A stretch of 64,000 nucleotides of DNA, from the NCBI GenBank assembly GCA_046344715.1, contig JBKDKX010000002.1, positions 157,724 to 221,723 of the forward strand. Direction: 5' to 3'. The position numbers and the translations under genes were made by a program. Each line of letters opens with the position of its first letter. Position 1 is the first letter of the stretch. Below are positions 45,759 to 54,152 of this stretch, piece by piece. The notes beneath the pieces were generated by a model, which did not search any database, was not told where the DNA came from, and was given only the letters and a program-made list of their open reading frames with translations. The stretch is from CAZAQK01 sp046344715 (lineage in GTDB: Bacteria > Pseudomonadota > Alphaproteobacteria > Rickettsiales > SXRF01).

Positions 45759-46138
45759 GCAGCTGCCTCACTGAGTGGGCAAACTTTCTTGACAACGTCT
45801 ACCAGTTTTTCTGGATTGAACGGTTTAACAATCCAACCCGTGGCACCGGCAGATTTACCCTCTTCTTTTTTGCTGTTATCCCCTTCGGTAGTGAGCATGA
45901 GAATAGGTGTAAATTTATAGGCAGGATTTGCCCGTAGTGCCCGGATGAGTTCAAAGCCATTCATGTTGGGCATATTAAGATCAGTGATGACGGCGTCTAC
46001 CTTTACACCGTTCAGTGCCGCAAGCGCAGCCTTACCATCTTCTGCTTCCATGACATCGTAGCCAGCGCTTTTAAGTGTGAAGGACACCATATCGCGCATG
46101 GTTTTTGAATCATCTACTGTCATTATTTTTTTTGCCAT
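45755..46138 (-). CDS. CheY-like response regulator (third copy)
   Basis: 127 residues. MTVDDSKTMRDMVSFTL, phospho-acceptor D53 in AVITDLNMPNMNGFEL, LTTEGD and GWIVKPFNPEKL, very similar to CheY proteins encoded beside chemoreceptors. ATG 46138 is preceded by GAGGAGG with seven bases between; the frame to 46171 has no site and is rejected. It is the first gene of the leftward run that continues with the soluble chemoreceptor, STAS protein and hybrid kinase. Confidence 0.92.
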   Translation of the reverse strand: MAKKIMTVDDSKTMRDMVSFTLKSAGYDVMEAEDGKAALAALNGVKVDAVITDLNMPNMNGFELIRALRANPAYKFTPILMLTTEGDNSKKEEGKSAGATGWIVKPFNPEKLVDVVKKVCPLSEAAA

Positions 46139-46405
46139 ACGGGCCTCCTCTAACTGTGCAGCTGTGTACAATATTTTTTATTAATAATGATATTCAATAG
46201 GATGGATGCATTTAAATGCGCCTAAATAGTGCGGTTACATAATAAATTAACAATCAATAATATTCATATCATAAGTTGAAATACAAATACAGTTATACAC
46301 TAAATAAAGTCATTTGCAGTCGTAACCAAATAATCTTAATAATAAATTAAAAGTTGTAACAAATAATATTATTTCTCGTAATAATTGTTTTTTTGGTGAG
46401 GATAC
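46139..46405. other. Divergent AT-rich intergenic region between two signalling operons
   Basis: 267 bases with no gene, separating the leftward cheY-chemoreceptor-STAS-kinase run from the rightward HPt-phosphatase-kinase run. It is strongly AT-rich with many TAATAA-like words, so -10 matches occur by chance and I cannot pick a promoter. GGTGAGGA just before 46406 is the ribosome site of the HPt gene. It must carry promoters for both directions. Confidence 0.5.
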
Positions 46406-46753
46406 ATGCCTATACCGTTAGATATGCACCGCCTGAGTATGGTTGCTGAAAGCAATGAAGAAAGAACGATGATTATTGGAGTATTTTTCCGCATTGCAGA
46501 TGAATTGATTCAGACAATGGATAATGCCATGCGCGGTGATGCCTATAAGCAGTGGAAAAATGCTGCGCACAGCCTAAAAGGAGCTGCGGCTAATCTCGGC
46601 ATGAATCCGCTGGTAGATAAATGCCTTGCTGCTGAAAGATGCGATGAAAGTGGTGTGGCGAAGCGCCGGTTTCTGTTGGAAGCTATACGCAGTGAAGTAA
46701 AGCGCATTCGTGATTACATCATGAGTAATTATCCTGATTTGATAGCGGCCTGA
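46406..46753 (+). CDS. HPt (histidine phosphotransfer) domain protein
   Basis: 115 residues. The phospho-histidine is H55 in WKNAAHSLKGAAANLGMNPLV, a full HPt motif. It is the likely bridge that takes phosphate from the receiver of the hybrid kinase (41636) to the receiver of the phosphatase encoded next. The downstream gene begins after a two-base gap. GGTGAGGA precedes the start. Confidence 0.9.
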   Translation: MPIPLDMHRLSMVAESNEERTMIIGVFFRIADELIQTMDNAMRGDAYKQWKNAAHSLKGAAANLGMNPLVDKCLAAERCDESGVAKRRFLLEAIRSEVKRIRDYIMSNYPDLIAA

Positions 46754-46755
46754 GC

Positions 46756-47937
46756 ATGATGCAATCAGCGCAAAAAAATGACGTGATGATGCACATTCAT
46801 GCTGCTCCCATACTGATTGTTGAGGACAATGAAATAAACCGCCTATTTATTGAAAAAACACTGCGCAAAAATGGATTTTTAAACTTATGTTTGGTGGAAA
46901 GCGCGGAAGAAGCATTATCGAAAATCGATACTGTGCGTCCAGATATGGTGATCCTCGATATCGTAATGCCAGGCATGGACGGCTTTGAATGTTGCGCAGA
47001 AATTCGCAAGCGCAAGGTCTTCCATGATTTGCCGGTTCTTATCCAGACAGTTATTACAGAGCCGGAACTGCGTGTGAAAGCATTCAGGCATGGCGCAACA
47101 GATTTTATCAGCAAGCCCATTTACCCTGATGAGTTGTGCGCGCGCGTGCGCGTGCATCTGGAAAAGCGCCTTTTCATGAATAGCCTGCAATTATATAAGG
47201 AGCGCGTACACGGCGAGCTTGAAGCAGCGCGGCAATTACAATTTTCAATACTGCCAAATGTTGCAGAAATTAATTTAATAAAAAAACATACAGCGCTGGA
47301 TGTAGCCGCGTATTTTGAACCAGCGTCGGAAATTGGCGGTGATTTCTGGGGCATAAAATTATTATCCTCGAATGTGGCCGCACTGTGGATAGCGGATTTT
47401 TCTGGTCACGGCGTTACATCGGCAATCAATAGTTTTCGACTGCAAGCGCATATGAAAGAAGCCTCGCCGCAGGCAAGTAAGCCAGATGAGTATCTCTCAT
47501 TATTAAATAACAAGCTTAGCCAATTATTACCAAGCGGGCAGTTTGCCACCATGTTTTATGGCATTGTGGATGCACAGGAAAATCAGCTGCAATATGCGTG
47601 TGCCTGTGCGCCACATCCCATTATTCTGCGCGCCTCCGGAAAAGCCGAATTGATTGACGGCAGCGGCATACCGCTGGCGGTGTCCAATCAAACCTATGCA
47701 TTGCAGCAATGTGCATTTGAAAAGGGCGATACGCTTGTACTGTATAGCGATGCACTCATTGAAACGCCGGATGCCGTAGGCCGCTACATTTCCGAAGATG
47801 CATTATTAGCCTTTATGAAGACGCTGAATGGAGCATCCGCTGCTGCTATTTGCGATGCGTTGAAGCACCACTTTCTCATGCATTGCGGCGGCGCGCAGAC
47901 AGATGACCTCACTCTTGTGGTAGCCCAGCGAATATAG
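46756..47937 (+). CDS. Response regulator with PP2C (SpoIIE/RsbU) phosphatase output
   Basis: 393 residues. Receiver domain 17-140: ILIVEDNEINRLFI, D68 in MVILDIVMPGMDGFECC, and FISKPIYPDEL. A helical linker holds ELEAARQLQFSILP, the usual entry to the phosphatase. The PP2C domain has EIGGDFWG, IADFSGHG and QTDDLTLVVA, the metal-binding aspartates. It should dephosphorylate a STAS protein when its receiver is phosphorylated. The domain order equals HsbR of Pseudomonas but the C-terminal kinase of HsbR is absent and is found as the next gene. Confidence 0.93.
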   Translation: MMQSAQKNDVMMHIHAAPILIVEDNEINRLFIEKTLRKNGFLNLCLVESAEEALSKIDTVRPDMVILDIVMPGMDGFECCAEIRKRKVFHDLPVLIQTVITEPELRVKAFRHGATDFISKPIYPDELCARVRVHLEKRLFMNSLQLYKERVHGELEAARQLQFSILPNVAEINLIKKHTALDVAAYFEPASEIGGDFWGIKLLSSNVAALWIADFSGHGVTSAINSFRLQAHMKEASPQASKPDEYLSLLNNKLSQLLPSGQFATMFYGIVDAQENQLQYACACAPHPIILRASGKAELIDGSGIPLAVSNQTYALQQCAFEKGDTLVLYSDALIETPDAVGRYISEDALLAFMKTLNGASAAAICDALKHHFLMHCGGAQTDDLTLVVAQRI

Positions 47938-47948
47938 CGGAGGAAGAT

Positions 47949-48416
47949 ATGAAGGCACCCGATACGCAAATTTTTCACTATGTCCTCAAAGATATGGAAT
48001 CAGTGTATGAGCTGTCTGAGGTGCTTGCCAAACACTTTCCGCGTCCGCAGCAATATACGCTGGCGATTTATGAGTTGCTGATAAACGCGGTAGAGCATGG
48101 AAATCTGGAAATAGGCTTTGAAAGCAAAACAAAATTGCTGCGTGAGGGTGCGTTGCGGGAAGAAATAGCACGCCGCCTCGCCATGCCGCATTATGCTGCC
48201 CGTCAGGTGCACGTAAAGGTGGAGCGAAGCATAAAAGCCTGTAGTTTGATGATTATTGATGATGGCAAGGGCTTTACATGGGAGAAGTTTCTGAACCGGG
48301 AGCCGGATGTGGCATTGCCCAATGGTCGTGGGCTGCATATTGCGCAGTGTGCCGTATTTGATGCTATGGAATTTAACAAAACGGGCAATGCGGTGCTGTG
48401 CGAGGTAAGAAAATAA
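47949..48416 (+). CDS. RsbW-like ATP-binding serine kinase (anti-sigma type)
   Basis: 155 residues, GHKL fold: YELLINAVEHGNLEIG (N box, Mg-binding Asn), MIIDDGKGFTW (G1) and PNGRGLHIAQ (G2). Such kinases phosphorylate STAS antagonists and may bind a sigma factor. It starts 11 bases after the phosphatase gene, with GGAGGA seven bases before the ATG. A hairpin lies right after the stop, so this is probably the last gene of the operon. Confidence 0.9.
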   Translation: MKAPDTQIFHYVLKDMESVYELSEVLAKHFPRPQQYTLAIYELLINAVEHGNLEIGFESKTKLLREGALREEIARRLAMPHYAARQVHVKVERSIKACSLMIIDDGKGFTWEKFLNREPDVALPNGRGLHIAQCAVFDAMEFNKTGNAVLCEVRK

Positions 48417-48448
48417 ATCAACCGCATCGCGTTGAATGCGGATTGATT
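48416..48448. terminator. Hairpin after the RsbW-like gene
   Basis: The arms 48416-48427 (AATCAACCGCAT) and 48436-48448 (ATGCGGATTGATT) pair almost perfectly with one bulge, loop of eight bases. No T-run follows on the plus strand, so it may be a weak or factor-dependent terminator. It ends the HPt-phosphatase-kinase operon. Confidence 0.45.
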
Positions 48449-48530
48449 TGGTATTCCATATAGAATCCTTATTCGTAAAACTTTTTAATGCGCTCCTGTG
48501 AGATTTATTAACTTAATCATTGGAGTTACC

Positions 48531-49157
48531 ATGAAAAAAATTATAACTGGCTTATGCGTTGCCATACTTTGCGCAACACCTGTTTTTGCTAAAACAGATG
48601 AAACAATCAAGACTACCACTCTTACTGGTCCATATCTTGGTATATATGGCGGGTATGATTGGACGGATCTGGATACCCATGCTGCCGGGTTGGATTCTCA
48701 GCCGCATGGTTGGGATGGTGGTGTATTTGCAGGATATAAGATTGATGGCTTGCTTGATTCCACACAACGCTACGGCATTGGCGGTGGTGCAGCTGTTGAA
48801 GCATTCTATGGTATTTCAAACTCGGATGATAATGTGGCGGGCATTAACGTGGAAAAGGAAAACGAATGGGGTGTTTCTCTACGGCCTGGCTTGTCTTTCC
48901 TAGATAGTGCAGCTGGTGGTTCTGGCATTGCTCCTTATGGGATTCTCGGTTACCGCAATACCAAATTTACAGCCTCTTCTGGTGCTATTGGAGGGTCAGA
49001 ACGGTATGACGGATTTGAACTGGGTATCGGTACGGAGCTTATTGCCATGAGCAATGCAGGTATTCGTGTTGAATATTCGCATGTATGGTACGGGAGTGAG
49101 GGTGGTATAGATCCAGCCACTGATGATGTCCGTATAGGTCTTTCTATGCACTTCTAA
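48531..49157 (+). CDS. Outer-membrane beta-barrel protein
   Basis: 208 residues. KKIITGLCVAILCATPVFAK is a signal peptide. The mature protein shows alternating strands such as GPYLGIYGGYDW, WDGGVFAGYKI, APYGILGYRNTKF and GIRVEYSHVWYG, and ends DVRIGLSMHF with a terminal Phe, as needed for barrel assembly. About eight strands fit the length, like OmpW/OmpA-type small porins. TGGAG precedes ATG 48531; the frame from 48498 is rejected. Its ligand or role is unknown. Confidence 0.88.
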   Translation: MKKIITGLCVAILCATPVFAKTDETIKTTTLTGPYLGIYGGYDWTDLDTHAAGLDSQPHGWDGGVFAGYKIDGLLDSTQRYGIGGGAAVEAFYGISNSDDNVAGINVEKENEWGVSLRPGLSFLDSAAGGSGIAPYGILGYRNTKFTASSGAIGGSERYDGFELGIGTELIAMSNAGIRVEYSHVWYGSEGGIDPATDDVRIGLSMHF

Positions 49158-49185
49158 ACCTTGGAGAAATCCCGTGTAAACGTGC

Positions 49186-49234
49186 AAATGCTGGCGGCAT
49201 CAGGGTGAATTTATCCTCAGGCTTGCCAGCATTT
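49186..49234. repeat. 10-base perfect inverted repeat (AAATGCTGGC...GCCAGCATTT)
   Basis: AAATGCTGGC at 49186-49195 and GCCAGCATTT at 49225-49234 are exact complements, with 29 bases between. It lies between the barrel gene and the rplU promoter. It is not followed by a T-run. It may end the barrel transcript or be part of a structured leader. No gene is seen in the gap 49158-49387 apart from this and the promoter. Confidence 0.5.
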
Positions 49235-49302
49235 CGCCATTCTTCAGTATACTTAATACCCTGACACCTAAATATTGCGTGTATTTTGCCCTTATTCCCA
49301 GC

Positions 49303-49331
49303 TTGACAAGGCCATAAAACTCCACTATTTT
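49303..49331 (+). promoter_or_regulatory. Sigma-70 promoter for rplU-rpmA
   Basis: A consensus TTGACA at 49303-49308 and TATTTT at 49326-49331 are exactly 17 bases apart, giving a leader of about 50 bases before the rplU ATG at 49388. It is the clearest promoter in the window and fits a ribosomal-protein operon. Confidence 0.65.
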
Positions 49332-49387
49332 GCCAGTCCTTTTGATATATAAAGATATAAATATTTAGATAAACCAAGGGCTTGGCC

Positions 49388-49687
49388 ATGTTCGCAGTAA
49401 TACGCACCGGTGGAAAACAATATAAAGTCGCTCAGGGCGATGTTATTTCCATCGAAAAACTTTCTGGAAAAGAAGGTGACAAAGTAGAAATTAATGAAGT
49501 ACTCATGGCTGGCAGCAAAGTTGGCGCGCCGCTCATTTCCGGCGCCAAAGTATTGGCCGAAATCGTGAAGCAATTCCGTGATGATAAGGTGATTATCTTC
49601 AAGAAACGTCGCCGTCACAACTATCGCCGTAAAAAAGGTCATCGCCAGTATTTGACCGATGTAAAAATTACGGAAATCAAAGCGTAA
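49388..49687 (+). CDS. rplU: Large ribosomal subunit protein bL21
   Basis: 99 residues. MFAVIRTGGKQYKVAQGD is the conserved start, and FKKRRRHNYRRKKGHRQYLTDVKI is the basic C-terminus. It binds 23S rRNA. AAGGG precedes ATG 49388; a TTG six bases earlier is less likely. rpmA follows after ten bases, the normal pair. Confidence 0.97.
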   Translation: MFAVIRTGGKQYKVAQGDVISIEKLSGKEGDKVEINEVLMAGSKVGAPLISGAKVLAEIVKQFRDDKVIIFKKRRRHNYRRKKGHRQYLTDVKITEIKA

Positions 49688-49697
49688 GGACTAGACA

Positions 49698-49946
49698 ATG
49701 GCACATAAAAAAGCAGGCGGTTCGTCCCGCAACGGTCGCGACACAGCAGGTCGCCGCCTTGGTGTTAAGAAATTCGGCGGTCAGGCTGTGATCCCAGGCA
49801 ACATCATCATCCGTCAACGCGGCACGAAGGTATACCCGGGTGCTGGCACGGATATGGGTTTAGACCACACGATTTTTGCTGTAGTGGAAGGTAAAGTTTC
49901 TTTCCGTGAAAAATCAGGCAGAACGTACGTGTCGGTTGTTGCTTAA
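49698..49946 (+). CDS. rpmA: Large ribosomal subunit protein bL27
   Basis: 82 residues. MAHKKAGGSSRNGRDTAGRR and GVKKFGGQAV are the conserved N-terminus, which reaches the peptidyl transferase centre. There is no cleavable N-terminal extension as in Firmicutes. It ends 26 bases before a strong intrinsic terminator, so rplU-rpmA is a separate unit from obgE. Confidence 0.98.
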   Translation: MAHKKAGGSSRNGRDTAGRRLGVKKFGGQAVIPGNIIIRQRGTKVYPGAGTDMGLDHTIFAVVEGKVSFREKSGRTYVSVVA

Positions 49947-49972
49947 GCAGCCAGTCACTAATAATGCTAAAG

Positions 49973-50005
49973 AAGGGGAGCAGGTGACTGTTCCCCTTTT
50001 TGTTT
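49973..50005 (+). terminator. Intrinsic terminator after rpmA
   Basis: An 11-base-pair stem (AAGGGGAGCAG with CTGTTCCCCTT, one G-T pair) closed by the loop GTGA and followed by TTTTTGTTT. This is a classical rho-independent terminator between rpmA and obgE; the obgE ATG follows 11 bases after the T-run. Confidence 0.85.
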
Positions 50006-50015
50006 AAGGTGCGAT

Positions 50016-51077
50016 ATGAAATTTTTAGATGAAGCAAAAGTATATATAAGAAGCGGTAATGGCGGCAATGGCTGCGTGAGTTTCCTGCGCGCTAAATTCA
50101 TGCCAGATGGTGGGCCTGATGGCGGCAATGGCGGGCGCGGCGGTGATGTGATCGCAGAATGTGTGCCCGCGCTCAACACGCTGATTGATTTTCGTTACCA
50201 GCAGCATTTCAAGGCCAAGAAAGGCCAGAACGGCATGGGTTCTAACTGCACAGGCCTAAGCGCGGAGGATCTGGTGTTAAAACTGCCTGTGGGCACACAG
50301 ATCTTCGATGAAAATAATGAGCTGGTGGCAGATCTCACCCATGTAGGTCAGCGCGTGTTGTTGGCGGAAGGTGGCAAAGGTGGGCTTGGCAATCAGTGCT
50401 TCAAATCATCAACGAATCAAGCCCCACGCCAGTCAACCCCGGGCGGGGAAGGAGTTGAGCGCTGGTTGTGGCTGCGTCTGAAACTCATGTCAGAAGCGGG
50501 TTTGCTAGGTATGCCGAATGCGGGGAAATCGACCTTCCTTGCCGCAGTATCACGCGCGAAACCAAAGATTGCCGATTATCCATTCACTACGCTGCATCCG
50601 CAGCTGGGTGTGGTGTATGTGGATGATAAGGAGTTTGTGCTCGCTGATATTCCCGGCCTCATTGAAGGCGCGCATGAAGGCGTTGGCCTCGGCACGCGGT
50701 TTTTAGGGCATGTGGAGCGTGCCGGTATTTTGCTGCATCTGATTGATGGTACGCAGGAAGATGTGGCGGGCGCATACAAAATCATCCGCCATGAGCTTTC
50801 TGAATATAGTGAGGAATTGGCGAGTAAGCAGGAAATTGTGGCTCTCAACAAGTGCGATGCGCTAACACCAGAAGAAATAAAAGAAAAAACAAAGGCACTT
50901 AAAAAAGCCTGCGGCAAAAATAAAAAAATCTGGACCACTTCCGGTGCAACCGGTGAAGGTGTAAAAGATGTACTGCGTGAGATGATGAAAGTGATTGGTG
51001 AAAAAAGAGAAGAGGAAAGGCAGAGCGGTGATAGTAAAGAAGTATCAAGCCGGTATGCTCAGAATGATAAAGAGTAA
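50016..51077 (+). CDS. obgE: GTPase Obg/CgtA
   Basis: 353 residues. Glycine-rich Obg domain 1-158 (RSGNGGNGCVSFLR, GGPDGGNGGRGGDV, GLGNQCFKSSTNQAPRQ), then the G domain: GMPNAGKSTFLAAV (P-loop), FTTLHPQLG, DIPGLIEGAHEGVGLG and ALNKCDAL. It supports 50S assembly and the stringent response. The usual C-terminal OCT domain is missing, as in many alphaproteobacterial Obg; the end is a charged tail. proB follows five bases later. Confidence 0.96.
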   Translation: MKFLDEAKVYIRSGNGGNGCVSFLRAKFMPDGGPDGGNGGRGGDVIAECVPALNTLIDFRYQQHFKAKKGQNGMGSNCTGLSAEDLVLKLPVGTQIFDENNELVADLTHVGQRVLLAEGGKGGLGNQCFKSSTNQAPRQSTPGGEGVERWLWLRLKLMSEAGLLGMPNAGKSTFLAAVSRAKPKIADYPFTTLHPQLGVVYVDDKEFVLADIPGLIEGAHEGVGLGTRFLGHVERAGILLHLIDGTQEDVAGAYKIIRHELSEYSEELASKQEIVALNKCDALTPEEIKEKTKALKKACGKNKKIWTTSGATGEGVKDVLREMMKVIGEKREEERQSGDSKEVSSRYAQNDKE

Positions 51078-51082
51078 AATCT

Positions 51083-52189
51083 ATGCTCGGTAATGCAAAA
51101 CGCATTGTTATCAAAGTTGGATCATCGCTTCTGATTGATTCGGAAAACCAGCTGCGTACCAATTTTCTGGCACAGGTGGCAGAAAGTATCGCAGCACTTT
51201 GCAGCGAAGGAAAACAAGTGATTGTGGTGACTTCCGGTGCAGTGGCGCTTGGCCGACCTGCGTTGGGGTATGGCAAGCGCGTGCTCACACTTGAAGAAAA
51301 GCAAGCGGCAGCAGCCTGCGGACAGATTACATTATTTTCTATGTGGGATAAGGCATTTTCAGCGTTCCAGCTGAAACCTGCGCAGATATTGCTTGCGGCG
51401 GAGGACAGCATCCACCGCCGCCGTTACCTCAATGCAAAAAATACGCTCGATACGTTGCTTGAAAATAAATCGGTCATCCCTGTCATCAATGAGAATGACA
51501 CGGTGGCAACCGCGGAATTACGCTTCGGTGATAATGATCGGCTGGCCGCGCGTGTAGCGCAAATGGCGGAAGCAGATTTGTTGATTATTTTTTCGGATAT
51601 TGATGGTTTATATACGGCTGATCCTTCCAAGCATAAGGATGCAACATTCATCGAAACTGTGCAGGATATCAGCGATGACATCGAAAAAATGGCAGGTGGC
51701 GCGGCGTCCAGTGTGTCATCTGGGGGGATGGTGACGAAAATTCAGGCCGCGCGCATTGCAACCGCATCCGGTTGTCATGTGTTTATTGCCCGTGGCACGG
51801 GCGAACATCCGCTGCGGACACTTATTCAGGGCGGCAAGCATACGCATTTTGTTGCCAAAGGCACGCCCCGCACGGCCCGCAAGGAATGGATCGCGGGTTC
51901 ACTTCATGCAACGGGCAGTATTGTGGTGGATGATGGTGCTGCGGGTGCGCTGGCATCGGGAAAAAGTTTGTTGCCTGCCGGAGTGGTGAAGGTGGAAGGG
52001 CAGTTTGACCGTGGCGATGCGGTGCTCATTAAAAACAAAGAAGGCAAGCAACTGGGTAAGGGCCTTATTGCCTATGCCTCTGACGATGCCACGCGTATTG
52101 CTGGCAAAAAAAGTCAGGAAATCGAGCAGATTCTGGGCTTCAAACGTCGCGATGTGTTGATTCACCGCGATGATATGGTGCTTGAATAA
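51083..52189 (+). CDS. proB: Glutamate 5-kinase
   Basis: 368 residues. IVIKVGSSLLID, VVTSGAVALGRPALG, PVINENDTVAT, FGDNDRLAARVAQM and FSDIDGLYTADP mark the kinase domain; the C-terminal part (about 275-365, GSIVVDDGAAGALASGKSLLPAGV) is a PUA domain. It makes glutamyl phosphate, step one of proline synthesis. proA is the next gene. Confidence 0.96.
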   Translation: MLGNAKRIVIKVGSSLLIDSENQLRTNFLAQVAESIAALCSEGKQVIVVTSGAVALGRPALGYGKRVLTLEEKQAAAACGQITLFSMWDKAFSAFQLKPAQILLAAEDSIHRRRYLNAKNTLDTLLENKSVIPVINENDTVATAELRFGDNDRLAARVAQMAEADLLIIFSDIDGLYTADPSKHKDATFIETVQDISDDIEKMAGGAASSVSSGGMVTKIQAARIATASGCHVFIARGTGEHPLRTLIQGGKHTHFVAKGTPRTARKEWIAGSLHATGSIVVDDGAAGALASGKSLLPAGVVKVEGQFDRGDAVLIKNKEGKQLGKGLIAYASDDATRIAGKKSQEIEQILGFKRRDVLIHRDDMVLE

Positions 52190-52220
52190 AAACGTGCTAT
52201 CATTGGTAACGTGAGGGAAT

Positions 52221-53504
52221 ATGACCGCAGAAATCGTATCACTGAAAAATGAAGTGCAGGGCATGCTTGAAGGCATTGGGTCGCGCGCACGCACTGCCTA
52301 TCAGCAGCTTGCGGATGCCAGCAATGAGCAAAAAGATATGGCATTGGTGCAGTCTGCGCTTGCGCTGCGTGAGCATGTGACGGGCATTATTGCCGCGAAT
52401 ATAAAAGACTTGGAATATGGCAAGGAAAAAGGTCTGGATGCAGCGATGCTCGACCGCCTGATGCTCAATGAAAAGCGCATTGAAGCCATGGCAGCAGGGC
52501 TTGAAACGATTGCGACACTGCCAGACCCCATAAACAAAGTGCTGGATGAGTGGACACGCCCAAATGGGCTGGTAATGCAGCGCGTTTCCGTGCCGCTGGG
52601 TGTTATCGGTATTATTTATGAATCACGCCCGAACGTGACGGCGGATGCCGCAGGCCTCTGTATCAAATCCGGGAATGCGGCAATCCTGCGCGGCGGCGGG
52701 GAAAGTTTGCATTCATCGACCGTGATTGCAGAATGTCTTCATCATGGCCTGAAAGCAGCGGGGTTATCTCCTGATGCTGTGCAGGTGATTCCTACGCGTG
52801 ACCGGCTAGCGGTCGGGGCGATGCTCTCGCTTACGCAATATATTGACGTGATTGTACCGCGTGGCGGCAAATCACTCACCAAGCGCGTGATGGAAGAAAG
52901 TCGCTTGCCTACGCTTTTGCATCTTGAAGGCAACTGCCATACCTACGTGCATGAAAAAGCAGATCTCAACATGGTGCTGGATGTACTGCATAACGCGAAG
53001 ATGCGCCGTGTGGGCGTATGTGGTGCAACCGAATCATTATTAATAGATGAATCGGTAGCTAAATCCATGTTGCCTGTCATTACGGATATGCTCGATAAAG
53101 TGGGTTGTGAAGTGCGCGGTGATAATGCGGCACAGAAAATCGACAAGCGCATAAAAGCTGCAACAGAAGAAGATTGGAGCACGGAATATCTGTCTGCAAT
53201 TATTTCTGTAAAGCTGGTCAAAGATGCCGAAGAGGCGATTGCCCATATCAATCATTATGGCTCGCACCATACTGATGCAATCATCACAGATGATAAATCC
53301 ACCGCACGGCATTTCCTGCGCAAGGTAGATTCTGCAATCGTTATTCATAACAGCTCCACACAATTTGCCGATGGCGGCGAGTTTGGTTTTGGTGCAGAAA
53401 TTGGTATTGCAACCGGAAGGCTGCACGCACGCGGTCCTGTGGGTGCTGAGCAGCTTACCACCTATAAATATGTTGTGCATGGCACAGGACAGACGCGCCC
53501 GTAG
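52221..53504 (+). CDS. proA: Glutamate-5-semialdehyde dehydrogenase (gamma-glutamyl phosphate reductase)
   Basis: 427 residues. VPLGVIGIIYESRPNVTADAAGL, ALRGG-like AILRGGGESLHS, IVPRGGKSLTKRV and MRRVGVCGATESLLID (catalytic Cys) are family marks, with EIGIATGRLHARGPVGAEQLTTYKYV near the end. It reduces glutamyl phosphate with NADPH, step two of proline synthesis. Its stop overlaps the GTG start of nadD by one base. Confidence 0.96.
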   Translation: MTAEIVSLKNEVQGMLEGIGSRARTAYQQLADASNEQKDMALVQSALALREHVTGIIAANIKDLEYGKEKGLDAAMLDRLMLNEKRIEAMAAGLETIATLPDPINKVLDEWTRPNGLVMQRVSVPLGVIGIIYESRPNVTADAAGLCIKSGNAAILRGGGESLHSSTVIAECLHHGLKAAGLSPDAVQVIPTRDRLAVGAMLSLTQYIDVIVPRGGKSLTKRVMEESRLPTLLHLEGNCHTYVHEKADLNMVLDVLHNAKMRRVGVCGATESLLIDESVAKSMLPVITDMLDKVGCEVRGDNAAQKIDKRIKAATEEDWSTEYLSAIISVKLVKDAEEAIAHINHYGSHHTDAIITDDKSTARHFLRKVDSAIVIHNSSTQFADGGEFGFGAEIGIATGRLHARGPVGAEQLTTYKYVVHGTGQTRP

Positions 53505-54109
53505 TGAAGCCCATACACACCAGATACCGTACCATTGGTCTTTTAGGCGGTTCGTTTAATCCAGCCCATGCCGGACATCTGCACATCAGCCTGTATGCGC
53601 TGAAGAAACTTGGCCTTGATGGCGTGTGGTGGCTGGTGAGTCCACAAAATCCGTTGAAAGATAAAACAAGCCTTGCGGAATATGAAAAGCGTTTTGCTTC
53701 CGCAAAAGCACTGGCAAAGCATCCGAAGATTATTGTCTCTGACATCGAAAGACAGAAAGAACTTTATTACACCTACAAAACGCTGAAATATCTGAAGCAG
53801 CGTTATCCGGCGACGCGCTTCATCTGGATGATGGGGGCAGATAATCTGGTGCATTTCAATCGCTGGCAAAACTGGCGACGTATTGTGAATCTTGTGCCTG
53901 TGATGGTGCTTGACCGCGTGCCGTATTCGAACGCTGCCCTGCATAGCAGTGCGGCGCATTATATGCGAAAATTCATTATAAAAAACATAAACATAAGCAC
54001 TGTTCCAGCGGAGCGCGCATTTCTCTACTACCACTTAAAGCCTATGCGCATATCTTCAACAGAAATAAGAAAAACACTTGGAAAAGACGCCTTTTTAAGG
54101 CATACTTAA
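53504..54109 (+). CDS. nadD: Nicotinate-nucleotide adenylyltransferase
   Basis: 201 residues with a GTG start overlapping the proA stop. IGLLGGSFNPAHAGHLHISL holds the (H/T)xGH nucleotide site, WWLVSPQNPLK and FIWMMGADNLVHFNRW are substrate contacts, and ISSTEIRKTL is the second nucleotidyl motif. It makes nicotinate adenine dinucleotide for NAD synthesis. The neighbouring rsfS, rlmH and proA order is standard. Confidence 0.95.
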   Translation: MKPIHTRYRTIGLLGGSFNPAHAGHLHISLYALKKLGLDGVWWLVSPQNPLKDKTSLAEYEKRFASAKALAKHPKIIVSDIERQKELYYTYKTLKYLKQRYPATRFIWMMGADNLVHFNRWQNWRRIVNLVPVMVLDRVPYSNAALHSSAAHYMRKFIIKNINISTVPAERAFLYYHLKPMRISSTEIRKTLGKDAFLRHT

Positions 54110-54140
54110 GCTAAGAGGTTGCATAAAACCTCTTCAAGAA

Positions 54141-54145
54141 AGGAG
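54141..54145 (+). promoter_or_regulatory. Ribosome binding site that decides the rsfS start
   Basis: AGGAG (part of AAAGGAG) lies seven bases before an ATA codon in the rsfS frame. No ATG, GTG or TTG occurs in that frame between the upstream stop at 54096 and ATG 54288, which is inside the conserved domain. Confidence 0.6.
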
Positions 54146-54152
54146 ACTGGTT

